DNA from: Bacillus sp. (in: firmicutes) | Lineage (GTDB): Bacteria; Bacillota; Bacilli; Bacillales; Bacillaceae | Reading direction: 5' to 3' | Length of the DNA stretch: 46,215 nt | NCBI GenBank assembly: GCA_031180805.1 | Contig: JAPSLL010000032.1 | Coordinates: 1 to 46,215 of the forward strand | Shown here: positions 34,774 through 42,498 of the stretch, one piece after another | How the letters are laid out: each line of letters opens with the position of its first letter | Numbering within the stretch: the stretch's first letter is position 1 | Program-made: the position numbers and the translations under genes | Notes under the pieces: model-generated | Told to the model about the DNA's origin: nothing | Seen by the model: only the letters and a program-made list of their open reading frames with translations | The model's database searches: none

Positions 34774-35931
34774 ATGCAGCAAGAATTTTATCGAGATACG
34801 TGGATTGATGTTGATTTAGATGCAATTTCACATAATGTTAAGTCAATGAAAGAGCATGTTGGTAAAAATGTTAAAGTCATTGCAGTAGTCAAGGCAAATG
34901 CTTATGGTCATGGCTCCGTTCAGGTAGCAAGAACAGCGATAGAATCTGGAGCATCCATGTTAGCTGTAGCGTTTCTTGATGAAGCGATTGCGTTGCGTAA
35001 CAGTGGGATTGAGGCGCCGATTTTGATACTTGGTGCAACAAGGGCGAGTGCTGTCCAGTTGGCTATTAAGTATGATATAACATTAACGGTGTTTTCTTTA
35101 GATTGGCTTGTTGAAGCAACGCAATATATTCAAGAGGGTACTGTAAAAATTCATGTCAAATTAGATACGGGAATGAGTCGATTAGGAATAAGGGAAGGAA
35201 AGAGCCTTTTAGCGATATTCGACTATGTAAAAACATCCTCGTGTTTTCATATTGAAGGAATTTATACTCATTTTGCAACAGCAGATGAGAAAGACGTAAC
35301 ATATTTTAATGAACAATATAAGAAATTCGATGAGTTTTTAGACCTGATTCCACACGATGAATTACTTGTTCATTGTGGAAATAGTGCAACAGGACTTCGG
35401 TTTCCAGAGAAGGTATATAATGCTGTAAGACTAGGCATTTCCATGTACGGCTTAACACCTTCACTTGAAATAAAGGATGAATTGCCATATAAACTTAAAG
35501 AGGCTTTTTCTTTAAAATCCAAATTAGTGAATGTTAAGAAGGTTCCAAAGGGAACAAAGGTAAGCTATGGTGCAACATATGAAGCGAAATCAGAGGAATG
35601 GATCGGGACGATTCCAATTGGATATGCTGATGGTTGGATTAGGGCTTTAAGGGATGTAGATGTACTTGTAGCAGGTCAACGAGCTCCATTGGTTGGGCGA
35701 ATCTGTATGGATCAATGTATGGTCAAGTTGCCCCATGAGTTACCGATTGGTGAAACAGTCACACTGATTGGTAGACAAAATAATGAAAAAATCTCTGTTG
35801 ATGAAATTGCAAGTCATTTAAATACAATAAATTATGAAATAACATGTATGATCTCTATGAGAGTGCCTCGAATTTTTTGGGAAAATGGACAAAAAATCGA
35901 TGTAGATAATCCGATCATAAAAAACCTTTAA
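34774..35931 (+). CDS. alr: Alanine racemase
   Basis: A 385-residue PLP enzyme that interconverts L- and D-alanine, supplying the substrate of ddl and of teichoic-acid D-alanylation. The PLP Lys40 is in 'VVKANAYGHG', and the catalytic Tyr265 in 'KVSYGATYEAKSE'. The start 'FYRDTWIDVDLDAISHNV' is that of the vegetative Bacillus enzyme. A GAGGAAGTG box lies upstream of the ATG. It is monocistronic; ndoAI follows after a long non-coding region. Confidence 0.96.
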   Translation: MQQEFYRDTWIDVDLDAISHNVKSMKEHVGKNVKVIAVVKANAYGHGSVQVARTAIESGASMLAVAFLDEAIALRNSGIEAPILILGATRASAVQLAIKYDITLTVFSLDWLVEATQYIQEGTVKIHVKLDTGMSRLGIREGKSLLAIFDYVKTSSCFHIEGIYTHFATADEKDVTYFNEQYKKFDEFLDLIPHDELLVHCGNSATGLRFPEKVYNAVRLGISMYGLTPSLEIKDELPYKLKEAFSLKSKLVNVKKVPKGTKVSYGATYEAKSEEWIGTIPIGYADGWIRALRDVDVLVAGQRAPLVGRICMDQCMVKLPHELPIGETVTLIGRQNNEKISVDEIASHLNTINYEITCMISMRVPRIFWENGQKIDVDNPIIKNL

Positions 35932-36575
35932 TATAAAATCCTAAACTGATATAAATGTTCCAAATAAAATGAATAAATAACATGTATATGTCGATAATAG
36001 AGAAGGGTTAACAAACAAGGTTGTTGAATAATAAAATAGTTCCTTATGGTTCATGCTTTTTATTGTAGACTGGCTAACCACCTCGCTTTGTTATAATGGT
36101 TATATGATAAAGCAAAAGTGAAGAAATCCAAGGTAAATAAGCCAATCATGAATAGAGGGTAATGAATTCCTTTGTTTTGATTGGCTTATTTATCTGTGGT
36201 TAGTGCTGTGTTATCTTTTTTATTAGTGGAAAATGGTCGTTTAGTCACAAATCTTTTTGAGCAAAGGATTTATTAAAGTGGTATACTGACTATCTTTGGT
36301 GATTTCTACAAGGTGGAAGCTTTAAGGCGTTCTCGCTTTATTTTCCAGCTGCAACGCCTAGCATACAAAGAGCACACAATCCTCCTTATGATAAGCTAAC
36401 ACCGAAAAGATCTTGCTCTTCGTGTTTTTTATCTCAGACGGATTGCGCTGGTTCATACTCGCTGACCAAACGGTTCCACTTTTCTAGGGAAAATGCTTTG
36501 CTTATTGGGAAGTAAGTGTTATTATTAAACTTGGAATGAATTATAGGATGGTAAGTTTTGTGGAGGTGTGTGTTT
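35932..36575. other. Long non-coding region upstream of the EndoA toxin-antitoxin genes
   Basis: No coding frame I can support. TATAAT at 36092-36097 may be a -10 box, followed by a perfect 15-bp inverted repeat (36134-36192). From about 36310 to 36480 comes a stretch with several pairing segments (AGGCGTT/AACGCCT) and 'CCAGCTGCAACGCCTAGC'. The latter reminds me of an intergenic repeat found in many Bacillaceae genomes; this copy would be degenerate. The ndoAI ribosome binding site (TGGAGGTG) is at its end. Confidence 0.45.
36134..36192 (+). repeat. Perfect 15-bp inverted repeat (possible terminator or small RNA end)
   Basis: TAAATAAGCCAATCA (36134-36148) and TGATTGGCTTATTTA (36178-36192) are exact complements around a 29-base loop. 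The 3' arm ends T-rich, so it could be a terminator for a short RNA starting from TATAAT at 36092. Confidence 0.65.
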
Positions 36576-36857
36576 GTGTCTGAATCCAGCGCAACAACAG
36601 AAATCTTAATTCAGTTACCTCAAGCATTAGTTTCAGAATTAGATGGACTGGTTAAACAGGAGAACGGAAACAGAAACGAGCTTATTTATCAAGCAACAAA
36701 GATGTATATTCGTGAGCGTAAAATGCGCCATATTCGCGAATCTATGAGACGTGGTTACATGGAAATGGCGAAAATTAATTTAAATATTGCATCTGAAGCA
36801 TTTCTGGCAGAATCTGAGGCTGATCATACCGTTGAACGCTTAGTAAGCGGGGGTTAA
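36576..36857 (+). CDS. ndoAI: EndoAI antitoxin (ribbon-helix-helix)
   Basis: A 93-residue antitoxin that neutralises the EndoA (MazF-type) RNase and binds DNA as a dimer. The N-terminus '[20 protein letters not shown]' with '[14 protein letters not shown]' is the ribbon-helix-helix. The C-terminal '[20 protein letters not shown]' and 'ERLVSGG' match B. subtilis EndoAI nearly residue for residue. The GTG at 36576 is used because it gives the exact 93-aa family length and TGGAGGTG lies before it. It is followed after 4 bases by the toxin gene. Confidence 0.94.
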   Translation: MSESSATTEILIQLPQALVSELDGLVKQENGNRNELIYQATKMYIRERKMRHIRESMRRGYMEMAKINLNIASEAFLAESEADHTVERLVSGG

Positions 36858-36861
36858 TCAT

Positions 36862-37212
36862 TTGATTGTTAAACGCGGTGACGTATATTTTGCTGATCTT
36901 TCCCCTGTTGTAGGCTCGGAGCAAGGTGGCGTACGTCCTGTATTAATTATTCAAAATGATATCGGAAACCGCTTTAGTCCTACAGTTATTATAGCGGCAA
37001 TAACGGCCCAAATTCAAAAAGCAAAATTGCCAACTCATGTTGAGATTGATGCAAAGCGTTACGGATTTGAACGGGATTCAGTAATACTCCTTGAACAGAT
37101 TCGAACGATTGATAAGCAAAGGCTAACAGATAAAATTACCCATCTTGACGATGAAATGATGGATAAGGTGGACGAAGCCTTACAGATAAGCTTAGGACTC
37201 ATTGATTTTTAG
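36862..37212 (+). CDS. ndoA: EndoA toxin, MazF-type mRNA interferase
   Basis: A 116-residue endoribonuclease of the MazF/PemK family. It cleaves mRNA at UACAU in B. subtilis; the same specificity is expected but not shown. Typical stretches: '[20 protein letters not shown]', '[20 protein letters not shown]', 'LPTHVEI' and '[13 protein letters not shown]'. The catalytic Arg is in 'GGVRPV'. The start is a weak TTG directly behind ndoAI, a common way to keep toxin below antitoxin. It lies just upstream of the sigB operon, the classical arrangement. Confidence 0.95.
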   Translation: MIVKRGDVYFADLSPVVGSEQGGVRPVLIIQNDIGNRFSPTVIIAAITAQIQKAKLPTHVEIDAKRYGFERDSVILLEQIRTIDKQRLTDKITHLDDEMMDKVDEALQISLGLIDF

Positions 37213-37240
37213 GGAAAAATAAATTTAGTTTCAATAAAGA

Positions 37241-37272
37241 AAAAGGTTGCTGAAATGGCAACCTTTTTTATT
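37241..37272 (+). terminator. Terminator after ndoA
   Basis: AAAAGGTTGC (37241-37250) pairs with GCAACCTTTT (37258-37267), followed by TT. It separates the toxin-antitoxin operon from rsbR. Confidence 0.88.
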
Positions 37273-37436
37273 TATACTAATTTAAAATATGATACCTTAA
37301 AAGGTAAGAATCAGTAAGGCTAAGATAATGATTTAAAAGAAAAAATTATAAGCTATTTAGCGTATTTCTTTTTTTAGAATAAAATCGATATAATGAAGAG
37401 GGTACAAAGTGGTTTTAAATAATAGGGGAGATTAAT

Positions 37437-38273
37437 ATGCAGGAATCATTAAGCCCGTTATATAAATTTATTCTTAAACATAAAAAAGAAATTTTATATG
37501 ATTGGGTAAACGTGATGGAAGAAACCGTATTACTAAAAGCGTCAAATACCAATAACTCTCAAGTGATTTTTACTATTTATAATGAATATATCAATATAGT
37601 AGTCCATTATTTACAAAACCCAAAAGAAGATATGGTTAGCACAATCAGTGATTTTTCAAAGAAAATTGTGCAAATAGGGTGGTCATTACAGCTAGTTTCA
37701 ATGGCCCTAATAGAATTTAACAAAGTTTTATTTGATATGATGACAATAAATCAATCAGCTGAAGAAAAAATGAAGCTTGTATTTGATTTCGATAAGTGGT
37801 TAACACCTCTGAATTATGAGGTACTTAATCAATATGCCGAGTCGTGGGAAAAAATTGTAGCACTTCAAAAACTAGCATTAAAAGAATTGTCAGCACCATT
37901 AATACCAATTTTTGATAATATTAGCGTTTTTCCGTTAGTTGGGACGATTGATACAGAACGAGCAAGGAACATTATGGAGAATTTGCTATTTGGTGTCGTT
38001 AAGCATCGTTCAGAGGTGGTATTAATAGATATTACTGGTGTTCCGATTGTTGATACGATGGTGGCCCATCACATCATTCAAGCTTCTGAAGCGGTTAGAC
38101 TCGTCGGTGCTAAATGTTTACTCGTAGGAATTAGACCTGAAATAGCCCAAACGATCGTTAACCTTGAGATTGATTTAAGTCAAATCATTACGAAAAACAG
38201 CTTACAAGCTGGCGTTGAATATGCACTACAATTAACGAATCGTAAAATTGTTACATTGGGGGAAAGAAAATGA
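37437..38273 (+). CDS. rsbR: Stressosome scaffold RsbR
   Basis: A 278-residue stressosome protein. The N-terminal ~150 residues form the non-heme globin-like sensor domain, diverged from B. subtilis RsbRA. The C-terminal STAS domain is almost identical to it ('[20 protein letters not shown]', '[16 protein letters not shown]', '[20 protein letters not shown]'), including the conserved threonines phosphorylated by RsbT. With RsbS it forms the large complex that traps RsbT until stress. TATAAT at 37389-37394 is the likely SigA -10 box of the operon, and AGGGGAG is the ribosome binding site. It overlaps rsbS. Confidence 0.95.
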   Translation: MQESLSPLYKFILKHKKEILYDWVNVMEETVLLKASNTNNSQVIFTIYNEYINIVVHYLQNPKEDMVSTISDFSKKIVQIGWSLQLVSMALIEFNKVLFDMMTINQSAEEKMKLVFDFDKWLTPLNYEVLNQYAESWEKIVALQKLALKELSAPLIPIFDNISVFPLVGTIDTERARNIMENLLFGVVKHRSEVVLIDITGVPIVDTMVAHHIIQASEAVRLVGAKCLLVGIRPEIAQTIVNLEIDLSQIITKNSLQAGVEYALQLTNRKIVTLGERK

Positions 38274-38632
38274 ACACCAGAATACCAATTTTAAAATTAG
38301 GAAATTGTTTACTCATTTCAATTCAATGGGAGCTTGATGATCAAACTGCACTTCAATTCCAAGAGGATTTGTTACATAGAATATATGAAACTGGTGCAAA
38401 CGGAGTAGTGATTGATTTAACTTCGCTAGATGTCATTGACTCCTTTATTGCGAAAGTACTTGGGGATGTTATAAATATGTCAAACTTAATGGGAGCAAAG
38501 GTTGTGTTAACGGGGATACAACCTGCTGTAGCAATCACTTTAATTGAACTTGGGATTCGGCTAGAGGGAGTGCAAACAGCTTTAGATCTAGAAAAAGGCC
38601 TCGAAACATTACGGCGGGAGTTGGGGGAGTAA
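38270..38632 (+). CDS. rsbS: Stressosome antagonist RsbS
   Basis: A 120-residue single STAS-domain protein of the stressosome core. The phosphorylatable serine, Ser58, lies in '[15 protein letters not shown]'. Unphosphorylated RsbS holds RsbT; phosphorylation by RsbT under stress releases it. The protein matches B. subtilis RsbS almost throughout ('[20 protein letters not shown]', '[13 protein letters not shown]'). The ATG overlaps the rsbR stop (ATGA), so translation is coupled. Confidence 0.96.
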   Translation: MNTRIPILKLGNCLLISIQWELDDQTALQFQEDLLHRIYETGANGVVIDLTSLDVIDSFIAKVLGDVINMSNLMGAKVVLTGIQPAVAITLIELGIRLEGVQTALDLEKGLETLRRELGE

Positions 38633-38634
38633 GC

Positions 38635-39036
38635 ATGGAGAACCAATCCTGTGTGAAGATTACCACTGAGTGGGATATTGTGGCGGCACGTCAATTAGGA
38701 CGTAGCGCAGCAAAAGAGATCGGTTTCGGTCCGGTAGATCAAGCAAGAATTACAACAGCGATATCAGAACTAGCCCGTAATATTTACTTATATGCAGGAC
38801 GTGGTGAAATACAAATTGAACTTATTGAGCAAAATGGCAAAAAAGGATTGAAGATAATTGCGGATGATCAAGGTCCTGGAATACAAGATATTCGCCAAGT
38901 TATGGAAGATGGTTATTCGACATCAGGAGGGTTAGGTGCAGGGTTACCTGGTGTTAAGCGCTTAATGGATAATTTTGATATTAACTCTGAAGTTGGAATT
39001 GGTACAACGATTCATGCGGTGAAATGGTTGCGGTAG
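38635..39036 (+). CDS. rsbT: Serine/threonine kinase RsbT
   Basis: A 133-residue GHKL-fold kinase. It phosphorylates RsbR and RsbS and, when free, binds and activates the RsbU phosphatase. ATP-site motifs: N box 'AISELARNIYLYA', G1 'ADDQGPGI', G2 'GLGAGLPGVKRLM'. It begins two bases after the rsbS stop, with GGGGGAG in front. It is the switch that passes the stress signal from stressosome to the RsbV/RsbW module. Confidence 0.96.
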   Translation: MENQSCVKITTEWDIVAARQLGRSAAKEIGFGPVDQARITTAISELARNIYLYAGRGEIQIELIEQNGKKGLKIIADDQGPGIQDIRQVMEDGYSTSGGLGAGLPGVKRLMDNFDINSEVGIGTTIHAVKWLR

Positions 39037-39046
39037 GAGGGGTTGA

Positions 39047-40054
39047 ATGGATTTTAGACACTTTTTAGAGGAAAAGTATGTAAGTCTATTAAGAAATTAC
39101 ATAAATAATCAAACTGAAACGGCTTTGTATCAGGGACAAAAGTTTAGTAGAAAATCGATTGAGCACCAAGTACCCCCTGAGGAAATTATTAGTACACATC
39201 GTAAAGCTCTTCAGGAATTATATCCGCAAATCCAGAGTGAAGTCCTCACCTCATTTGATTTTTTACTAGAGATTATGATGGGGTATGGCTTAGCTTATCA
39301 AGAGCATCAAAGTTTACGAGATCAACAATTAGAAATAAAATCAGAAATTCAAATTGCTGCAAATGTTCAACGCTCCTTATTAGAAACATCAATTCCACAT
39401 GTAAATTCATTAGATATAGGAGTTATAAGTGTTCCTGCTAAGCAGATGAATGGAGATTTTCATCACTTTGTACAGGATGATGAGGCAATTAGTGTTGCAG
39501 TAGCTGATGTGATTGGGAAAGGGATTCCTGCGGCTCTTTGTATGTCGATGATTAAGTATGCGATGGATAGCTTGCCAGAATCACGAAAAAGCCCAAATCA
39601 AGTTTTAGAAAATTTAAATAGAGTTGTAGAGAGAAATGTAGACCCAAGCATGTTTATTACGATGTTTTATGGTATGTATAACATTGAAAAACATATATTT
39701 ACATATGCATCTGCTGGTCATGAGCCAGGCTTTTATTATTTCGCAAAGACGGATACATTTGAGGATTTAAACTCAAAAGGACTCGTTTTAGGTGTTAATA
39801 AACAAGTAACGTATGAGCGGTATGAAAGACAGATTGAAGTGGGAGATATGATTGTATTATTAACTGATGGAGTAACTGAACTAAGAACGGAAAGTGGTTT
39901 TGTTGAAAGGACGTTTATCACCAGCTTAATACAAAAATATAAACATTATTCTTCGCAGAAATTAGTGGAAAAAATATTCAAACATTTTGAAAAGATGCAG
40001 GACTTTCACTTAAGGGATGACTTTACTTTAATAATACTAAGAAGAGTGGTTTAA
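39047..40054 (+). CDS. rsbU: Phosphoserine phosphatase RsbU
   Basis: A 335-residue PP2C-type phosphatase that dephosphorylates RsbV~P after environmental stress. The N-terminal ~80 residues form the RsbT-binding helical domain ('VPPEEIISTHRKALQEL'). A coiled linker ('QLEIKSEIQIAANVQRSLL') follows, then the SpoIIE-like PP2C domain with metal residues in 'MNGDFHHFV', 'VAVADVIGKGIPAALCMSMI' and 'LTDGVTELR'. The usual 'GGDFYD' has become 'MNGDFHHF' as in other Bacillus RsbU. TAGGAGGGG precedes the ATG. Confidence 0.95.
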   Translation: MDFRHFLEEKYVSLLRNYINNQTETALYQGQKFSRKSIEHQVPPEEIISTHRKALQELYPQIQSEVLTSFDFLLEIMMGYGLAYQEHQSLRDQQLEIKSEIQIAANVQRSLLETSIPHVNSLDIGVISVPAKQMNGDFHHFVQDDEAISVAVADVIGKGIPAALCMSMIKYAMDSLPESRKSPNQVLENLNRVVERNVDPSMFITMFYGMYNIEKHIFTYASAGHEPGFYYFAKTDTFEDLNSKGLVLGVNKQVTYERYERQIEVGDMIVLLTDGVTELRTESGFVERTFITSLIQKYKHYSSQKLVEKIFKHFEKMQDFHLRDDFTLIILRRVV

Positions 40055-40074
40055 TCTATAGATTTTTCGGGTAT
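40049..40074 (+). promoter_or_regulatory. SigB-dependent promoter in front of rsbV
   Basis: GTTTAA (40049-40054), 14 bases, GGGTAT (40069-40074) match the SigB consensus. The -35 box overlaps the rsbU stop codon. It gives autocatalytic expression of rsbV-rsbW-sigB-rsbX, as in B. subtilis. Confidence 0.88.
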
Positions 40075-40111
40075 GGAAAAGATACTAAAGCTCTTTCTGA
40101 GGTGAAGAAGG

Positions 40112-40444
40112 ATGGACATAAAAATTGAAATTACGAATAATAGTGATGAAACGAATATATCGATTACAGGTGAAATTGATGTATATACTGCTCCAAAATT
40201 GAGGGAGTCAATTTTCCCGCTTGCGCAAATGCCGAATCCTTCTATTGTTGTGAGTCTTGCGAATGTTTCTTATATGGATAGTACAGGATTAGGAGTGTTT
40301 ATCGGTTTGTTAAAAATGGTTAGAAAAAATGAAGGTCAGCTCAGACTAATTGAGCTGTCAGAACGATTGGTACGTTTATTTAGAATAACAGGCTTAAATG
40401 ACATCATTGATATATCTTCTAAATCAAAGGGTGGAGTACAATGA
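40112..40444 (+). CDS. rsbV: Anti-anti-sigma factor RsbV
   Basis: A 110-residue STAS protein. Dephosphorylated RsbV binds RsbW and frees SigB; RsbW inactivates it by phosphorylating the serine, here Ser57 in 'VSYMDSTGLGVFIGLLKMV'. It is the first gene behind the SigB promoter. Its stop overlaps the rsbW start (ATGA). Confidence 0.96.
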   Translation: MDIKIEITNNSDETNISITGEIDVYTAPKLRESIFPLAQMPNPSIVVSLANVSYMDSTGLGVFIGLLKMVRKNEGQLRLIELSERLVRLFRITGLNDIIDISSKSKGGVQ

Positions 40445-40923
40445 ATCAATTAGTGGATTATATAGAAATGAAGATTCCCGCAAAGCCAGAGTACGTAGGA
40501 ATTATACGATTAACCCTTTCAGGAATTGCCAGTAGAATGGGATATTCATATGATGAAATTGAGGATTTAAAAATTGCCACTAGTGAAGCATGTACAAACG
40601 CAGTACAGCATGCCTATAAACATGATGAGGGTGGAGATATTGTTGTAGGCTTTGGCCTTTATGAAGATCGCTTGGAAGTTATTATTGCAGACGATGGTAA
40701 CAGCTTTGATTTTGAACAAGTGAAAAGTGAAATCGGCCCCTTTTCTGCTTCAAGTCCTATAGACCAGCTGCCTGAAGGTGGATTAGGTCTGTATTTGATG
40801 GAAACGCTCATGGATGAAGTCCGTATCCTTGATAAATCAGGTGTTACAGTCTTCATGATTAAGTATTTAAGTGAGGGGCGAATCAAACATGGCGCAACTA
40901 TCTCAAACTTCGAAGCTAACTAA
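40441..40923 (+). CDS. rsbW: Anti-sigma-B factor / kinase RsbW
   Basis: A 160-residue GHKL kinase that sequesters SigB and phosphorylates RsbV. ATP-site motifs: N box 'ATSEACTNAVQHAYKHD', G1 'IADDGNSFD', G2 'LPEGGLGLYLMETLMDEV'. The gene overlaps sigB by 35 bases, a tight coupling that keeps RsbW and SigB in balance. Confidence 0.96.
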   Translation: MNQLVDYIEMKIPAKPEYVGIIRLTLSGIASRMGYSYDEIEDLKIATSEACTNAVQHAYKHDEGGDIVVGFGLYEDRLEVIIADDGNSFDFEQVKSEIGPFSASSPIDQLPEGGLGLYLMETLMDEVRILDKSGVTVFMIKYLSEGRIKHGATISNFEAN

Positions 40924-41683
40924 AGAAGACATAAATAAGCTCATATTAGAATTTCAACAGAATGAGGAAGAAATGGCTCAATCCGTTCTTGTTGAATACT
41001 ATTCGGGCTTAGTCGATACGTTGGCAAAAAAGTATTCTAAAGGGAAAGGGTTCCATGAAGACTTAAAGCAAGTGGGGATTATTGGGTTGCTAGGTGCGAT
41101 TCGGAGGTATGATCCTTCTGTTGGAAAGCCATTTGAAGCTTTTGCGATTCCAACGATTATTGGAGAAATAAAGCGATTTCTTAGAGATAAAACATGGAGT
41201 GTCCATGTGCCAAGACGAATCAAGGAATTAGGACCGAAAATGAAAGCAGCGGTTGATGCTTTAACAAATGAAAAGCAACGCTCGCCTAGAGTCGAAGAGA
41301 TAGCAAAGTATTTAGATGTTACAGAAGAAGAAGTGTTAGAAACGATGGAAATGAGTAAAAGTTATCATGCATTGTCTGTTGATCATCCAATCGATGCTGA
41401 TGCGGAAGGAAGTACGGTAACAATTCTTGATATAGTAGGTGCGGAAGATCAAGGCTATGAAAGGGTAAATCAAAGGCTCATGTTAGAAAGTGTTCTTCAT
41501 GTTTTAACAGAACGTGAAAAGGAAATTATTGATTATACGTTCATTATGAATAAAAGCCAAAAGGAGACGGGCAAAAAGCTGGGGATTTCGCAAATGCATG
41601 TTTCTCGGATACAGAGAAGGGCCATCCAAAAATTGAAAGAAGCGATCGATGGAGATTTGTTTAATTCGGAGATGGAAAAATGA
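40889..41683 (+). CDS. sigB: General stress sigma factor SigB
   Basis: A 264-residue group III sigma factor directing the general stress regulon. Region 2: 'YYSGLVDTLAKKYSKGKGFH' and 'EAFAIPTIIGEIKRFLRDKT'; region 3: 'VHVPRRIKELGPKMK', 'RSPRVEEIAKYLDVTEEEV'; region 4: 'LTEREKEIIDYTFIMNKSQK', 'GISQMHVSRIQRRAIQKLKE'. The ATG at 40889 yields the normal length, with GAGGGG before it. A GTG at 40871 is unlikely. It lies between its regulators rsbW and rsbX. Confidence 0.97.
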   Translation: MAQLSQTSKLTKEDINKLILEFQQNEEEMAQSVLVEYYSGLVDTLAKKYSKGKGFHEDLKQVGIIGLLGAIRRYDPSVGKPFEAFAIPTIIGEIKRFLRDKTWSVHVPRRIKELGPKMKAAVDALTNEKQRSPRVEEIAKYLDVTEEEVLETMEMSKSYHALSVDHPIDADAEGSTVTILDIVGAEDQGYERVNQRLMLESVLHVLTEREKEIIDYTFIMNKSQKETGKKLGISQMHVSRIQRRAIQKLKEAIDGDLFNSEMEK

Positions 41684-42279
41684 TAATTCAGGAATCAAAT
41701 AGTTTTGTTCAGACGTTAGCATACCAAATACCTAAACAAGGAAAGGATTGCTGTGGGGATAGTTTTTTTCTAAAGGCTACAGACGAATATTTGATTTGTG
41801 CCTTGGCTGACGGACTAGGAAGTGGTGAACGCGCAAATGAATCATCCTCTGCAATAAGTACTTTAGTTGAAGAGAAACATGATGAAAAGGTTGAAGTGTT
41901 AATTGAGCTATGTAATAAGGAACTAAAAAATAAACGTGGTGCAACAGTTTCCATATTGAAAATAGAATTCCAGACAAAGCAGTTCACATATAGCTCAGTA
42001 GGTAATATTCGCTTTGTTTTTTCTTTGCCCTCAGGCTCATATATTTATCCGATACCGATTTTAGGATATTTATCAGGGAAGCCCCAGAAATATCGAACTC
42101 AAACGTATTCCTATGAACAAGGGTCTAAATTTATCATTTATACAGACGGTCTTGTGTTACCTGCTGTTAAAGCATTGTTGGAAAAAAGCCATTCTGTTGA
42201 GGAATTATCTCAATCTTTGAAACAATATACAAACAATCGCAATGATGATTTAACCTATATAGTCGGTCAACTATTTTAG
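41680..42279 (+). CDS. rsbX: Phosphoserine phosphatase RsbX
   Basis: A 199-residue PP2C-type phosphatase that dephosphorylates RsbR and RsbS, resetting the stressosome (negative feedback). The PP2C pattern is visible in 'GDSFFLKATDEYLICALADG', 'GATVSILKIEF', 'IYTDGLVLPA' and 'NDDLTYIVGQLF'. The start overlaps the sigB stop (ATGA). It is the last gene of the eight-gene operon; no clear terminator hairpin is seen behind it. Confidence 0.94.
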   Translation: MIIQESNSFVQTLAYQIPKQGKDCCGDSFFLKATDEYLICALADGLGSGERANESSSAISTLVEEKHDEKVEVLIELCNKELKNKRGATVSILKIEFQTKQFTYSSVGNIRFVFSLPSGSYIYPIPILGYLSGKPQKYRTQTYSYEQGSKFIIYTDGLVLPAVKALLEKSHSVEELSQSLKQYTNNRNDDLTYIVGQLF

Positions 42280-42498
42280 TTTTGGGAATGGTTGAACGGC
42301 TTTTATTTTTATTTAATCGTAGCAGTAGTAGTCTTAGCAGCGGATTAGCGCAATGTTCTCTCTAGGGTGCTAAGGTGGAATGAAAGGTAAAGAGTAAATT
42401 TTTGCTTTAGGCATACTAAGTCCACTGTTTTCCTTTGTTTGGAAAACGAATTTAAGATAAAATGATATGAGAATGCTGAAATATATTGGAGGCTTATG

